Assembly: GCA_020427625.1 (NCBI GenBank)
Contig: JAGQOI010000320.1
Span: forward strand, 1 to 11,873
Source of the DNA: Phycisphaerales bacterium
GTDB lineage: Bacteria > Planctomycetota > Phycisphaerae > Phycisphaerales > SM1A02
Direction: 5' to 3'
Length of the DNA stretch: 11,873 bases
The notes under the pieces were generated by a model. That model ran no database searches. It was given only the letters and a program-made list of their open reading frames with translations, and was not told the DNA's origin. The position numbers were made by a program, and so were the translations under genes. Shown here in pieces: positions 1 through 6,922 of the stretch. Each line of letters begins with the position of its first letter. Position 1 is the first letter of the stretch.

Positions 1-632
1 GGCGCATGCACGATCCGAACCGGTCCCTCCGCCCGTGGCGGCATCACCTCGATCGCCCGCGGATCCACCGACGCGTACGGCACGAACGACGCGCCCGGCA
101 CGACATGCAGCAGATCCGGATTCACGCAGAACAACCCGTGACAATGACGGGCCGCGTACCGGATCGACGCCCGCTTGCCCGCATCCATCGCCGCCGTGCA
201 CTGACCCGCCCCCGCCTCCGCGCCGCCGCAGCACGAGACCGCGAAGTGCGCCCGGCAATACGACGTCTGCCGCGCATCACACCCCTGGAACGTCATGAAC
301 ACCCGCTTGCCCAGCGCACGCAGCAGCGGCAGATCCACGCCCCACCCGCCCGGCGCCGGCAGCATGCCCTGCCCGAAGTTGAAGTGAAACACGTCGTACC
401 GACGCGCCGCCTTCGCCAGGAACGCCAGCCGACCCGCCAGCCGACCCGCCTTCGAACGACCGCCCAGGTCCAGATCGATGTCCACGTCGTAGTGAAACGG
501 CGACCGACGGAACACCGCGACGTCGCTCGTCGCGCCGTACGACCGCTCCGCCCGCGACAGGCCCGTCGGATTGCCGCCGACGTCCGTCGGACAATGCAGG
601 ATCCGCAGCGAGGACGGCGTCGAGTCAGGCAT
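1..632 (-). CDS. Glycosyltransferase, GT4-like (3' end outside the window)
   Basis: This probably transfers a sugar from a nucleotide donor during glycan assembly in the cytoplasm. The 210 visible residues are the N-terminal Rossmann half: a first strand near residues 9-15, a G-N-P-T-G-L-S-R-A loop at 20-28, and T-F-Q-G-C-D-A-R-Q at 114-122. The last segment recalls a bacterial glycosyltransferase family I know from memory. N-P-D-L at 171-174 and V-P-Y-A-S at 184-188 lead into the linker before the second domain, which lies past the left edge. Cysteines at 118, 126, 134, 135 and 145 form a cluster. The ATG at 632 overlaps the epimerase stop by 8 bases and has no Shine-Dalgarno of its own, so translation is probably coupled. 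It looks paralogous to the glycosyltransferase at 1521-2738. The family call is fairly sure; donor and acceptor are unknown. Confidence 0.8.
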   Translation of the reverse strand, partial: MPDSTPSSLRILHCPTDVGGNPTGLSRAERSYGATSDVAVFRRSPFHYDVDIDLDLGGRSKAGRLAGRLAFLAKAARRYDVFHFNFGQGMLPAPGGWGVDLPLLRALGKRVFMTFQGCDARQTSYCRAHFAVSCCGGAEAGAGQCTAAMDAGKRASIRYAARHCHGLFCVNPDLLHVVPGASFVPYASVDPRAIEVMPPRAEGPVRIVHA

Positions 633-1524
633 GGGACGCCAGGGTCAGACGCAACGCGACGTCCAGCGGCGTGAACGTCGGCGCGAGCAGCGCCCGCAGC
701 CGCCCGACGTCCGCGATGTAGTCCGACTCCCGCGCCCGATCGGCCGCCTCGATCACCGGATCCACGCCGAGCACCGCGCCGATGCCCGTCGCCAGGCGAC
801 GCACGCTCACCGGCTCGTCCGCCGCGACGTTGATCACCCGGGGCACGTCACGACCGTCGAGCGCCCGCGCCGCCAGACCCGCCAGACATCGAGCCACGTC
901 GTCCACGTACGTCAGCGAGATCCGCAACCCGCCGTGATCCGACTGGTCGAGCGGATTCCGCTCCACCGTCACCGGCTCCCCGCGCTGCACCCGGCCCGTC
1001 ACGCCCGGCACGAGCATCGTCGCCTGACCCGGACCGAACGCGCCGAACAGACGCGCCCGGATCACCGCCATCGGACCCGGCAGAATCGCCAGCGCCTCCT
1101 CGGCGCTGATCTTGCTCAACGCGTACGCATGGTCGCGCCGAACCGGCCGGTCCTCGCTCATCGGCTCGAACCCCGGCGCATAGATGCTGCCCGTCGACGC
1201 GTAGATGAACGCCTTCACGCCCGCATCGATCGCCGCCTCCGCCCACCGCAACGCACCGATCACGTTCACGCCGAACAGGTGCGCGCCATGGCGCGGGAAC
1301 GCACGATAATGCGGCGACTGCGCCAGGTAGAACACCGCCTCCGTCTCCGGCTCCACCACCGGCGCATCGACGATCACGTCCGCGACGTCCACCGGGAACC
1401 GCGTCTCCACCTCGTGATGCACCAGGCCCGCATCGATCCCCCGCACCCGGTGACCCTGCGCAACGAGATGGTTCCCCAGATGACGCCCGACGAAGCCGCC
1501 GCCGCCGACGATGATGCAGTTCAT
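625..1524 (-). CDS. NAD-dependent epimerase/dehydratase (extended SDR)
   Basis: Cytoplasmic enzyme of 299 residues that most likely epimerises or dehydrates a nucleotide sugar for the glycosyltransferases beside it. Visible features of the extended short-chain dehydrogenase family are the NAD-binding glycine motif at 7-13 (G-G-G-G-F-V-G), the A-S-T-G-S-I-Y strand at 109-115 with the catalytic Ser/Thr, the catalytic Y134-A-L-S-K138, and R-L-F-G-A-F-G-P-G at 158-166, near where substrate is bound. The length is normal for the family. The frame stays open upstream to 1863, but that part overlaps another gene. The ATG at 1524 is chosen because the glycine motif follows at once and GAGGAG lies six bases upstream. 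The start overlaps the preceding stop as ATGA. Residues do not decide between UDP-glucose 4-epimerase-like and other epimerase or dehydratase activities. Confidence 0.9.
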   Translation of the reverse strand: MNCIIVGGGGFVGRHLGNHLVAQGHRVRGIDAGLVHHEVETRFPVDVADVIVDAPVVEPETEAVFYLAQSPHYRAFPRHGAHLFGVNVIGALRWAEAAIDAGVKAFIYASTGSIYAPGFEPMSEDRPVRRDHAYALSKISAEEALAILPGPMAVIRARLFGAFGPGQATMLVPGVTGRVQRGEPVTVERNPLDQSDHGGLRISLTYVDDVARCLAGLAARALDGRDVPRVINVAADEPVSVRRLATGIGAVLGVDPVIEAADRARESDYIADVGRLRALLAPTFTPLDVALRLTLASHA

Positions 1525-2738
1525 GATGCACTCCTCGAGCCGCCCGCATGCGCCGAGCCGCCCGCGTCCGCCGGACCCGTCACGCCGTGACGCCGGTACG
1601 CCTCCGCCAGACGTGCCGCGAAACGCTCCGGCGTATGGTAGCGTTCGATGTACCGCCGACCCGCCTCCCCCAGCCGACGCAGTCGCGCCCGGTCGCCCGC
1701 CAACTCGCGCAACGTCGACTCCACCGCATCCCGCGGGGTATTGATGATCGGGCATTCGCCCGGCGCCAGCAGGTACGACTCCGGACGACGGATGAAACAC
1801 ATCACCGGCTTGCCCAACGCCATCGCCTCCTGCGCGAGATAGCCGTGATACCCGATCAGACACTGGTCGAACACGACGTCCGCCGTCCGGTACAGACGCA
1901 ACGCCTCGACGTTCGGAACCCGCTCCACCATCACCAGCTCGATCGACACCCCCGACGCCCGCAGACGCTCGACCGCCGCGATGAGATGGTCCGTCCCCTT
2001 GAAATGCCGGTGATTCGGCGCATGCACCACCCGCAACGGACCACTCGACGCCACCTCCGGATACGACGGCGCATACCGGGACCCGCCGTCCGCCTCCAGG
2101 TCCACCGGCCAGAAGTACACGCCCGGATCACTGCCCGGCGTGTACTCGATCATGTCACCCATCGAGAACACCGCCGACGCCGCGGCACGCACCCGCGCAT
2201 ACTGTGCCGCGCCCGCGACATCGTCGCAGATGCACAGCCGACCCGGCGACGGGCAGTTCGTGCAGCAGTTCGGCTCACCCAGCGCCTTCGTCCGCGCCGT
2301 CGTCCGAACGTCCGCGCCGTACGTCCAGAACACGAGCTCCCGACCCAGCCCGCGCAACAGATCGAGCTCGCCCGTCACCATCCGGTACGGCCCGCGCGGC
2401 GTCAGCACGCCCCGATCACAGTAGAAATGGAACCGGTCGTACTTGCGGCTCGCCCACACGAGCACCGCGTACGGCAGCACCGTCCGCACCAGCGGCACCC
2501 GCATCCACCGTGACAGGTCGTACGTGAACGCGTCCGTGATGAAGTACGTGTGCAGCACCAGCGAGTCCGACTCGACCCCCAGGCGACGCTCCGCCTGCGC
2601 GTTGATCGCCATGTTCAGGATCGGCGAGCCCGTCCACAGACTCCGCACCGGACCCGGCCGCCGCCGCCGCCTCGACAGCACCCGCGCCACCGCCGACGTC
2701 GTCGCCAGCAGCACGCCGTGCACGAGATCCCGAATCAC
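1521..2738 (-). CDS. Glycosyltransferase, GT4-like, with a cysteine cluster
   Basis: A 405-residue, two-domain (GT-B type) glycosyltransferase by inference. The N-terminal domain carries a G-S-P-I-L-N loop at 37-42. The C-terminal domain begins near V-V-H-A-P-N-H at 237-243, followed by F-K-G-T-D at 246-250, and has E-A-M-A-L-G-K-P-V at 304-312, the usual donor-binding region of GT4 enzymes. Residues 1-28 are an apolar stretch followed by six basic residues, which could hold the protein at the membrane; no clear transmembrane helix is seen. Cysteines 158, 159, 162, 169 and 171 sit right after G-A-D-V-R (141-145), matching the cysteine-rich place in the glycosyltransferase at 1-632. The start is GTG, with GTGA overlapping the upstream stop. 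The tail after 387 is Gly/Ala/Ser-rich. Sugar specificity is unknown. Confidence 0.85.
   Translation of the reverse strand: MIRDLVHGVLLATTSAVARVLSRRRRRPGPVRSLWTGSPILNMAINAQAERRLGVESDSLVLHTYFITDAFTYDLSRWMRVPLVRTVLPYAVLVWASRKYDRFHFYCDRGVLTPRGPYRMVTGELDLLRGLGRELVFWTYGADVRTTARTKALGEPNCCTNCPSPGRLCICDDVAGAAQYARVRAAASAVFSMGDMIEYTPGSDPGVYFWPVDLEADGGSRYAPSYPEVASSGPLRVVHAPNHRHFKGTDHLIAAVERLRASGVSIELVMVERVPNVEALRLYRTADVVFDQCLIGYHGYLAQEAMALGKPVMCFIRRPESYLLAPGECPIINTPRDAVESTLRELAGDRARLRRLGEAGRRYIERYHTPERFAARLAEAYRRHGVTGPADAGGSAHAGGSRSAS
1531..1536 (-). promoter_or_regulatory. Ribosome binding site of the epimerase gene
   Basis: GAGGAG on the minus strand, with six bases before the ATG at 1524. It lies inside the end of the preceding glycosyltransferase gene and settles the epimerase start against the longer upstream open frame. 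Confidence 0.65.
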
Positions 2739-4327
2739 GGCGCCGCACCGTCCAGCGCCGCGCGGATCGCCTCCGAGAACCGCTGCGTGATCACCGCGCT
2801 CGAGTGATACGTGTCGTACCAGCGAATCCCCTCGGCCTGAATCCGCGCCCGGAACGCCGCATCACCGTGCAGACGCGACAGACCCGCCTGCACCTCCTCC
2901 GGCGTCCGTGCATTCAGAATCGGCGGCAACTCCGGAAAACACCAGTGATGACGCTCGGGATCCAGGTACAGCATCACCGGACGACCGCACATGAGCGCCT
3001 TCGGCGTCAGACTCCCGAACGCGCCGAGATGAAACTGGTCCGCGACCAGGTCCGCCGCCTCGACGTACTGGATCATCCGACGATTCGGCTGCGGCGGAAT
3101 CCACAGCACGCGATCCGCAACCCCCAACTCCGCCAGCAGCGCCCGCGACTGCGCCACCGTCTGACCCCAGTCCACGAAGATCGCGCCCGCCGTCGGACAC
3201 GTCTCGTGCACGAACCGCGCAAACCCCCGGATCAGGATGTCGTTCCCCTTCTCCCAGTCCGGATGACGACGCGCCTCCCAGTGCTGACGCGCCGGATGAA
3301 ACACGAGCAGATCACACCCCCCCAGACGCGCCCGCAGATCCGCCCCCAACGCCGCCGCCGCCTCCGTCGAGCGATGACGCTCGTTCACCGGATGCGGCAC
3401 GAACCGATACCGCTCCAGGCCCAGACGACCCGCCGCCGTGATGTTGTCGCAGTTCGTGATGAACACCCCGTCCGACTCGCGATACGTCAACGCGCACAAG
3501 CGACCCTGCGCCGTCGGCTGGAACGGAATGTTGCGGATCGTCCCGTGCTCGTACGCGAAGTACGGTCGCTTCCCGCACAACAGCGGCAGAATGCCGTCGG
3601 TCGCATAGCCGACCACCGCGTCGTACTGCGAGAAGACCTCCGTCCATCGAGCCAGCACCGACGCGTACCCGATGACGTCCTTGATGAGCAACTCGTCCTC
3701 GCGATCCGGAAAGTCCGCGAGAAACCGCGCCGACAGACGATCGTACGCCGCCTCCAGCCGACCCAGCGCCGTCACGCCCGTCGTCGGCGCCGACGCGGCC
3801 GGCGCCGACGCCGACGCCCGACGACGCAGACGCTGACGAACCCGCACCGCCCGCGAGACGACCTCACGCTTCGCCCGCGACGCCGCCCGACGCCACAACG
3901 CCCGACGAACCGCCGGCGGCGGATCGTCGCGGATCTCCGTCAACGACGCCCAACACCGGTCCGCCTCCGCAGTATCCCCCCGACGCTTCGCGATCAGGTA
4001 CGCCAGACAGTCCGCCATCGGACCCTGCACGAACCAGCGCGGCCGCTCGAATCCCCCCAGGTCGATCGCGCCCCAGTCCGGCGCGAAGTGGTCCTCCGGC
4101 GGATCGTCGAACGCCGCGTCCTCCCACTCCGGACACCCCATGATGTGGTAGTAGTCGTAGCAGATCACGTCGCAGTCGAATCCCGCATCGTTCAGCGCCC
4201 GCGCATTCAGATACGCATTGTTCGCGATGTTGCCGATGTGCAGCACGCGGATCGCCCGCCCGCCCGGCGCACCCGCCCGCACGCCACGCGCTTCGGTCTC
4301 GACATGTCGGTCGTCTTCGTGTGACAC
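2735..4327 (-). CDS. Large glycosyltransferase-like protein
   Basis: A 530-residue protein that probably acts as a cytoplasmic glycosyltransferase. The N-terminal Rossmann strand R-V-L-H-I-G at 27-32 is followed by N-N-A-Y-L-N at 36-41. Next comes Y-D-Y-Y-H-I-M-G-C-P-E-W at 57-68, a signature I remember from similar bacterial glycosyltransferases. The second domain contains F-H-P-A-R at 343-347, K-G-N-D at 360-363 and G-S-L-T-P-K-A-L at 438-445 in the donor-binding region. It is longer than usual for GT4, because residues 70-215 form a charged insert that includes an Arg-rich and Ala/Ser/Pro-rich linker (about 160-184). The start is taken as GTG at 4327, after a weak GGGA; in-frame GTG codons further in could serve instead. 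The stop overlaps the next start as GTGA. Substrates are unknown. Confidence 0.8.
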   Translation of the reverse strand: MSHEDDRHVETEARGVRAGAPGGRAIRVLHIGNIANNAYLNARALNDAGFDCDVICYDYYHIMGCPEWEDAAFDDPPEDHFAPDWGAIDLGGFERPRWFVQGPMADCLAYLIAKRRGDTAEADRCWASLTEIRDDPPPAVRRALWRRAASRAKREVVSRAVRVRQRLRRRASASAPAASAPTTGVTALGRLEAAYDRLSARFLADFPDREDELLIKDVIGYASVLARWTEVFSQYDAVVGYATDGILPLLCGKRPYFAYEHGTIRNIPFQPTAQGRLCALTYRESDGVFITNCDNITAAGRLGLERYRFVPHPVNERHRSTEAAAALGADLRARLGGCDLLVFHPARQHWEARRHPDWEKGNDILIRGFARFVHETCPTAGAIFVDWGQTVAQSRALLAELGVADRVLWIPPQPNRRMIQYVEAADLVADQFHLGAFGSLTPKALMCGRPVMLYLDPERHHWCFPELPPILNARTPEEVQAGLSRLHGDAAFRARIQAEGIRWYDTYHSSAVITQRFSEAIRAALDGAAP

Positions 4328-4340
4328 GAGGTTCCCATTC

Positions 4341-4357
4341 CGGCCGACGTCCGGCCG
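4341..4357 (-). other. Hairpin in the intercistronic gap
   Basis: The self-complementary CGGCCG occurs twice, separated by five bases, in the 45-base gap between the deacetylase-like gene and the large glycosyltransferase. The transcript could form a six-pair, all G-C stem with a five-base loop. No T run follows, so a full terminator is unlikely. It may stabilise or partly punctuate the mRNA, but chance in GC-rich DNA is possible. Confidence 0.3.
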
Positions 4358-4372
4358 CCCGCGAGACGACGC

Positions 4373-5356
4373 TCACGGCAGTCGTACATACTCCGGATGC
4401 ACGACGAACAACGTACGCGATCGCGCCGGCAGCCCGCGCACGAGTTCGAGCATCCGCCCGCCCGACACCGACGACTCGAACAACGCCTCGCCCCTCGGAC
4501 GCCCGCCGACCACCCACTCGTCCCGCCCGATGAGCCAGCACTGACACTCCACGTCCCACCCGCACGCCGGATTGTCCACGAGGTACCGACGCATCCACGC
4601 CGCGTCCCGAACGCCGCCCGGCGACGTCTCCTGCAGGAACGCCAGCGCCGCCGCCCGGTCCGGACGCTCGTGCGGACGCGCACACGTGCCCTCGTAGTCG
4701 AGACCGAGAGACGACATCTGCAACACCCCCAGCGGCAGCACCGTCCGGTCCGGTCGACGCACCTTCCGTCGCAGCAGCACGTGCCTCGCGAACACCTCGT
4801 AGTTCTCCGCGCCGCCGTTCACCGCCGCCGAATTGTGCGACACCGTGCCCGTCACGTTCGCCGTCTGCGTGCGCAACCAGTGAATCTCCGCCTTCACCGC
4901 CTCGACGCCGTCCATCCCGTGATCCCGCATCAGACCGAACGGATCGATGTGCAGACCGATCTCGCTGCCCGCGACGATCATCGCACGCACCCAGTCGATC
5001 ACCGCCGGATTCCGCACGAACACGCCGTCATGAACGTCGCCGTAATACGGCGCCGTGTGAAGCAGATAGAAACTGCCCGCGACGCCCAGACGAGCCAGAT
5101 GACGCGAACACCGCACCGCCGCGATCGGGTCCGCATCGATGTCGTGACGCAACGCCGAGTGACGACGACCGCCCGGCGGCTCGTGACGGATCGCCGACAC
5201 CGGCACCAACGCCTGACCCGCCGCCAGCAACTCGTCCACGATCCACGTGTAGTACGCGAAACTGTTCGCCGTCGACGCATAGTTCGACGCGACCTGCTCG
5301 TGATAGTTCGACGCCGAACGACCCGTCGTCACCCGGTACGGACGCAGACGACTCAC
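4373..5356 (-). CDS. Polysaccharide deacetylase-like protein (NodB-like fold)
   Basis: A 327-residue protein resembling CE4/NodB-type polysaccharide deacetylases, which remove acetyl groups from sugars using a divalent metal. The metal-site motif R-H-D-I-D is at 70-74, followed by a helix and the strand G-S-F-Y-L-L at 94-99. G-L-H-I-D-P at 134-139 supplies the likely metal histidine, and V-S-H-N-S at 172-176 is another conserved-looking patch. No signal peptide is seen, so it may act in the cytoplasm on a precursor. The GTG at 5356 is chosen because it overlaps the upstream stop as GTGA and is preceded by GAGGG seven bases away. The frame is open far upstream, but that part lies over the methyltransferase gene. 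Real hydrolytic activity and substrate are inferred. Confidence 0.75.
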   Translation of the reverse strand: MSRLRPYRVTTGRSASNYHEQVASNYASTANSFAYYTWIVDELLAAGQALVPVSAIRHEPPGGRRHSALRHDIDADPIAAVRCSRHLARLGVAGSFYLLHTAPYYGDVHDGVFVRNPAVIDWVRAMIVAGSEIGLHIDPFGLMRDHGMDGVEAVKAEIHWLRTQTANVTGTVSHNSAAVNGGAENYEVFARHVLLRRKVRRPDRTVLPLGVLQMSSLGLDYEGTCARPHERPDRAAALAFLQETSPGGVRDAAWMRRYLVDNPACGWDVECQCWLIGRDEWVVGGRPRGEALFESSVSGGRMLELVRGLPARSRTLFVVHPEYVRLP

Positions 5357-6831
5357 GACGGAACCCTCGCGATCACCCGCGTCTCGTACGGAATGTCGCT
5401 CCGCGACGTCCGCCGCGGCTCGATCACGATCTCCGTGCACCCCGACTCGCGCAACGTCGACTCGAGCCGACGCGGCGACACGTCCGTGTAGAAACACGAA
5501 TGCTCCGGCGACCACGTGTATCGATGCTCGTCCAGATCCGGAAACCACCCGCGGTACGCCGTCAGGTACACCCACCGACGGGATGACGACACCATCGCCC
5601 GCAACAACGCATCCACGTCGTACACGTTGTCCATCGTCCCGCTCGACATCACCACGTCGCACCGCTCCGCCAACGGCGCGCCGATGAAGTCGACGTCCAG
5701 GTACGCGTGACTCGGCGCCGTCCGGTTCGCGCGGCACCACTCGACGTTCCGCGTCAGATCCACCCCGACATACCGCAGATCCGCGAACGCCTCCGCATAC
5801 CCGACCCCCACGCCGCACCCGAGGTCCGCGATCGACGTGATCGCATCACCCGCCGCGATCCGACCCCGCACCCACGCCATGCACTCCTCGTGCATCAGCC
5901 GACGCGTGTCGTACATCCACTCGTACCACGTCACCCCGCCCTCGTGCGCGGCCCACCACGCGCCGTACCGAGGCGGACGCCAGCGCGTCGACGCCTCGTC
6001 CCAGTACCCGAGACGCTCCATCGTCCCCGAAGCGATCGCCTCGAACGACCGACGACGACCACCGTCCCAGTCCCGCCACGACGGATACCGACCCGCCGAC
6101 GCCGAACGGTCCGCGAGCGAGTTGATCTTCCCGTCCAGTTGCGCCTGGATCGCCGACGAATCCAAACCCTCCAGCCCGCAGAACGACGCGACCCGCTGCA
6201 CGTCCGCCGCCGTCGCCGTCGTGTAGTCCAGACGCATCCACGACCCGTCCGGCAATGCCGACAACGCGTCCAGATACAACTCGTTGATGAACGCCCAGTA
6301 GTACGCGCACATCTCCGCCCGTGACAACGACGACCAGTGCGGATGCAGCGGATCCCCCGGACGAGGACGAGGCCGCGCCCGGTCCGACGTGTCCATCCAC
6401 ACCGGCAACCGCATCGCCGCGCTCAACGCATCCGGTGACAACTCGCCCGTCTCGCGGCACTCCCGGTACACGTTGCCGAACAACGACTCGTGCCAGTTCA
6501 CCAACGACGTCACGACGTCCCGACCGTCCCGAGTCAGCCACACGAACCGACACCCCGTCTCCGCATGCAACGCGCCGATGAACGGACCGTACGTCACGTT
6601 CTTCTCGCCGTACGTCCCGTGCGCCCGAACCCCGGCCTCGACCCGCGGCACCACCAGCTCCCGAACCACCCGCGCCGGATCGTCCAGCCGCCCATCCATC
6701 GCCAGACGAGTCTCGACGTTCAGGTTCGGCATCGGCTCCGTCGCGCACGACCCGTTCGACGCGCCGTCAAGGATCCGCGCCAACGACGTCGAGCCCGATC
6801 GGGCACAGGACAGGATGAAGAAGACGGACAT
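5353..6831 (-). CDS. Sulfotransferase-methyltransferase fusion protein
   Basis: A 492-residue protein with two enzyme domains. The N-terminal part looks like a PAPS-dependent sulfotransferase: F-I-L-S-C-A-R-S-G-S-T-S at 5-16 is the 5'-phosphosulfate-binding loop, and R-D-G-R-D-V-V-T-S at 101-109 is the 3'-phosphate-binding segment. Residues about 328-492 look like a SAM-dependent methyltransferase, with A-D-L-G-C-G-V-G-V-G at 335-344, the acidic G-V-D at 356-358, and D-V-V-M-S-S-G at 392-398. The reading frame is unbroken across both. An upstream GTG at 6897 would add 22 Arg-rich residues. I prefer the ATG at 6831 because the first strand of the sulfotransferase fold begins there, although its ribosome site is weak. 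Its stop overlaps the deacetylase-like start. Acceptors for sulfate and methyl are unknown, but a shared glycan is likely. Confidence 0.85.
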   Translation of the reverse strand: MSVFFILSCARSGSTSLARILDGASNGSCATEPMPNLNVETRLAMDGRLDDPARVVRELVVPRVEAGVRAHGTYGEKNVTYGPFIGALHAETGCRFVWLTRDGRDVVTSLVNWHESLFGNVYRECRETGELSPDALSAAMRLPVWMDTSDRARPRPRPGDPLHPHWSSLSRAEMCAYYWAFINELYLDALSALPDGSWMRLDYTTATAADVQRVASFCGLEGLDSSAIQAQLDGKINSLADRSASAGRYPSWRDWDGGRRRSFEAIASGTMERLGYWDEASTRWRPPRYGAWWAAHEGGVTWYEWMYDTRRLMHEECMAWVRGRIAAGDAITSIADLGCGVGVGYAEAFADLRYVGVDLTRNVEWCRANRTAPSHAYLDVDFIGAPLAERCDVVMSSGTMDNVYDVDALLRAMVSSSRRWVYLTAYRGWFPDLDEHRYTWSPEHSCFYTDVSPRRLESTLRESGCTEIVIEPRRTSRSDIPYETRVIARVPS

Positions 6832-6858
6832 CGCGCGATCACACACCGGGAGCGGATC

Positions 6859-6877
6859 GCCCGACCGGCGGCCGGGC
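6859..6877 (-). other. Hairpin in the 91-base gap before the fusion gene
   Basis: On the minus strand the transcript can fold a seven-pair stem (six Watson-Crick pairs and one G-U) around a five-base loop, between the stop at 6923 and the ATG at 6831. There is no following T run. It might act as an attenuator or as an mRNA stability element behind the long first gene. Chance pairing in GC-rich sequence cannot be excluded. Confidence 0.3.
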
Positions 6878-6922
6878 CCACGTCGCGTTTCGGCCACGAA
6901 CCGCGAGCATCACGACGGGCCG

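Noticed and set aside
1525..1863. Longer reading of the epimerase starting at 1863
   Set aside because: The extra 113 residues overlap the glycosyltransferase and have no family match. The NAD motif begins directly after the ATG at 1524, which has GAGGAG upstream.
571..5491. Series of long plus-strand frames (571-1590, 1548-2513, 2804-4324, 4397-5491)
   Set aside because: All are Arg/His/Pro-rich and antisense to genes with conserved motifs. None has a convincing ribosome site or domain.
5357..5818. Longer reading of the deacetylase-like protein starting at 5818
   Set aside because: It would overlap the methyltransferase domain in another frame. The GTG at 5356 has a ribosome site and the overlap style of its neighbours.
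6832..6897. GTG start at 6897 for the fusion protein
   Set aside because: It adds 22 Arg-rich residues with no matching motif and no better ribosome site. It cannot be fully excluded.
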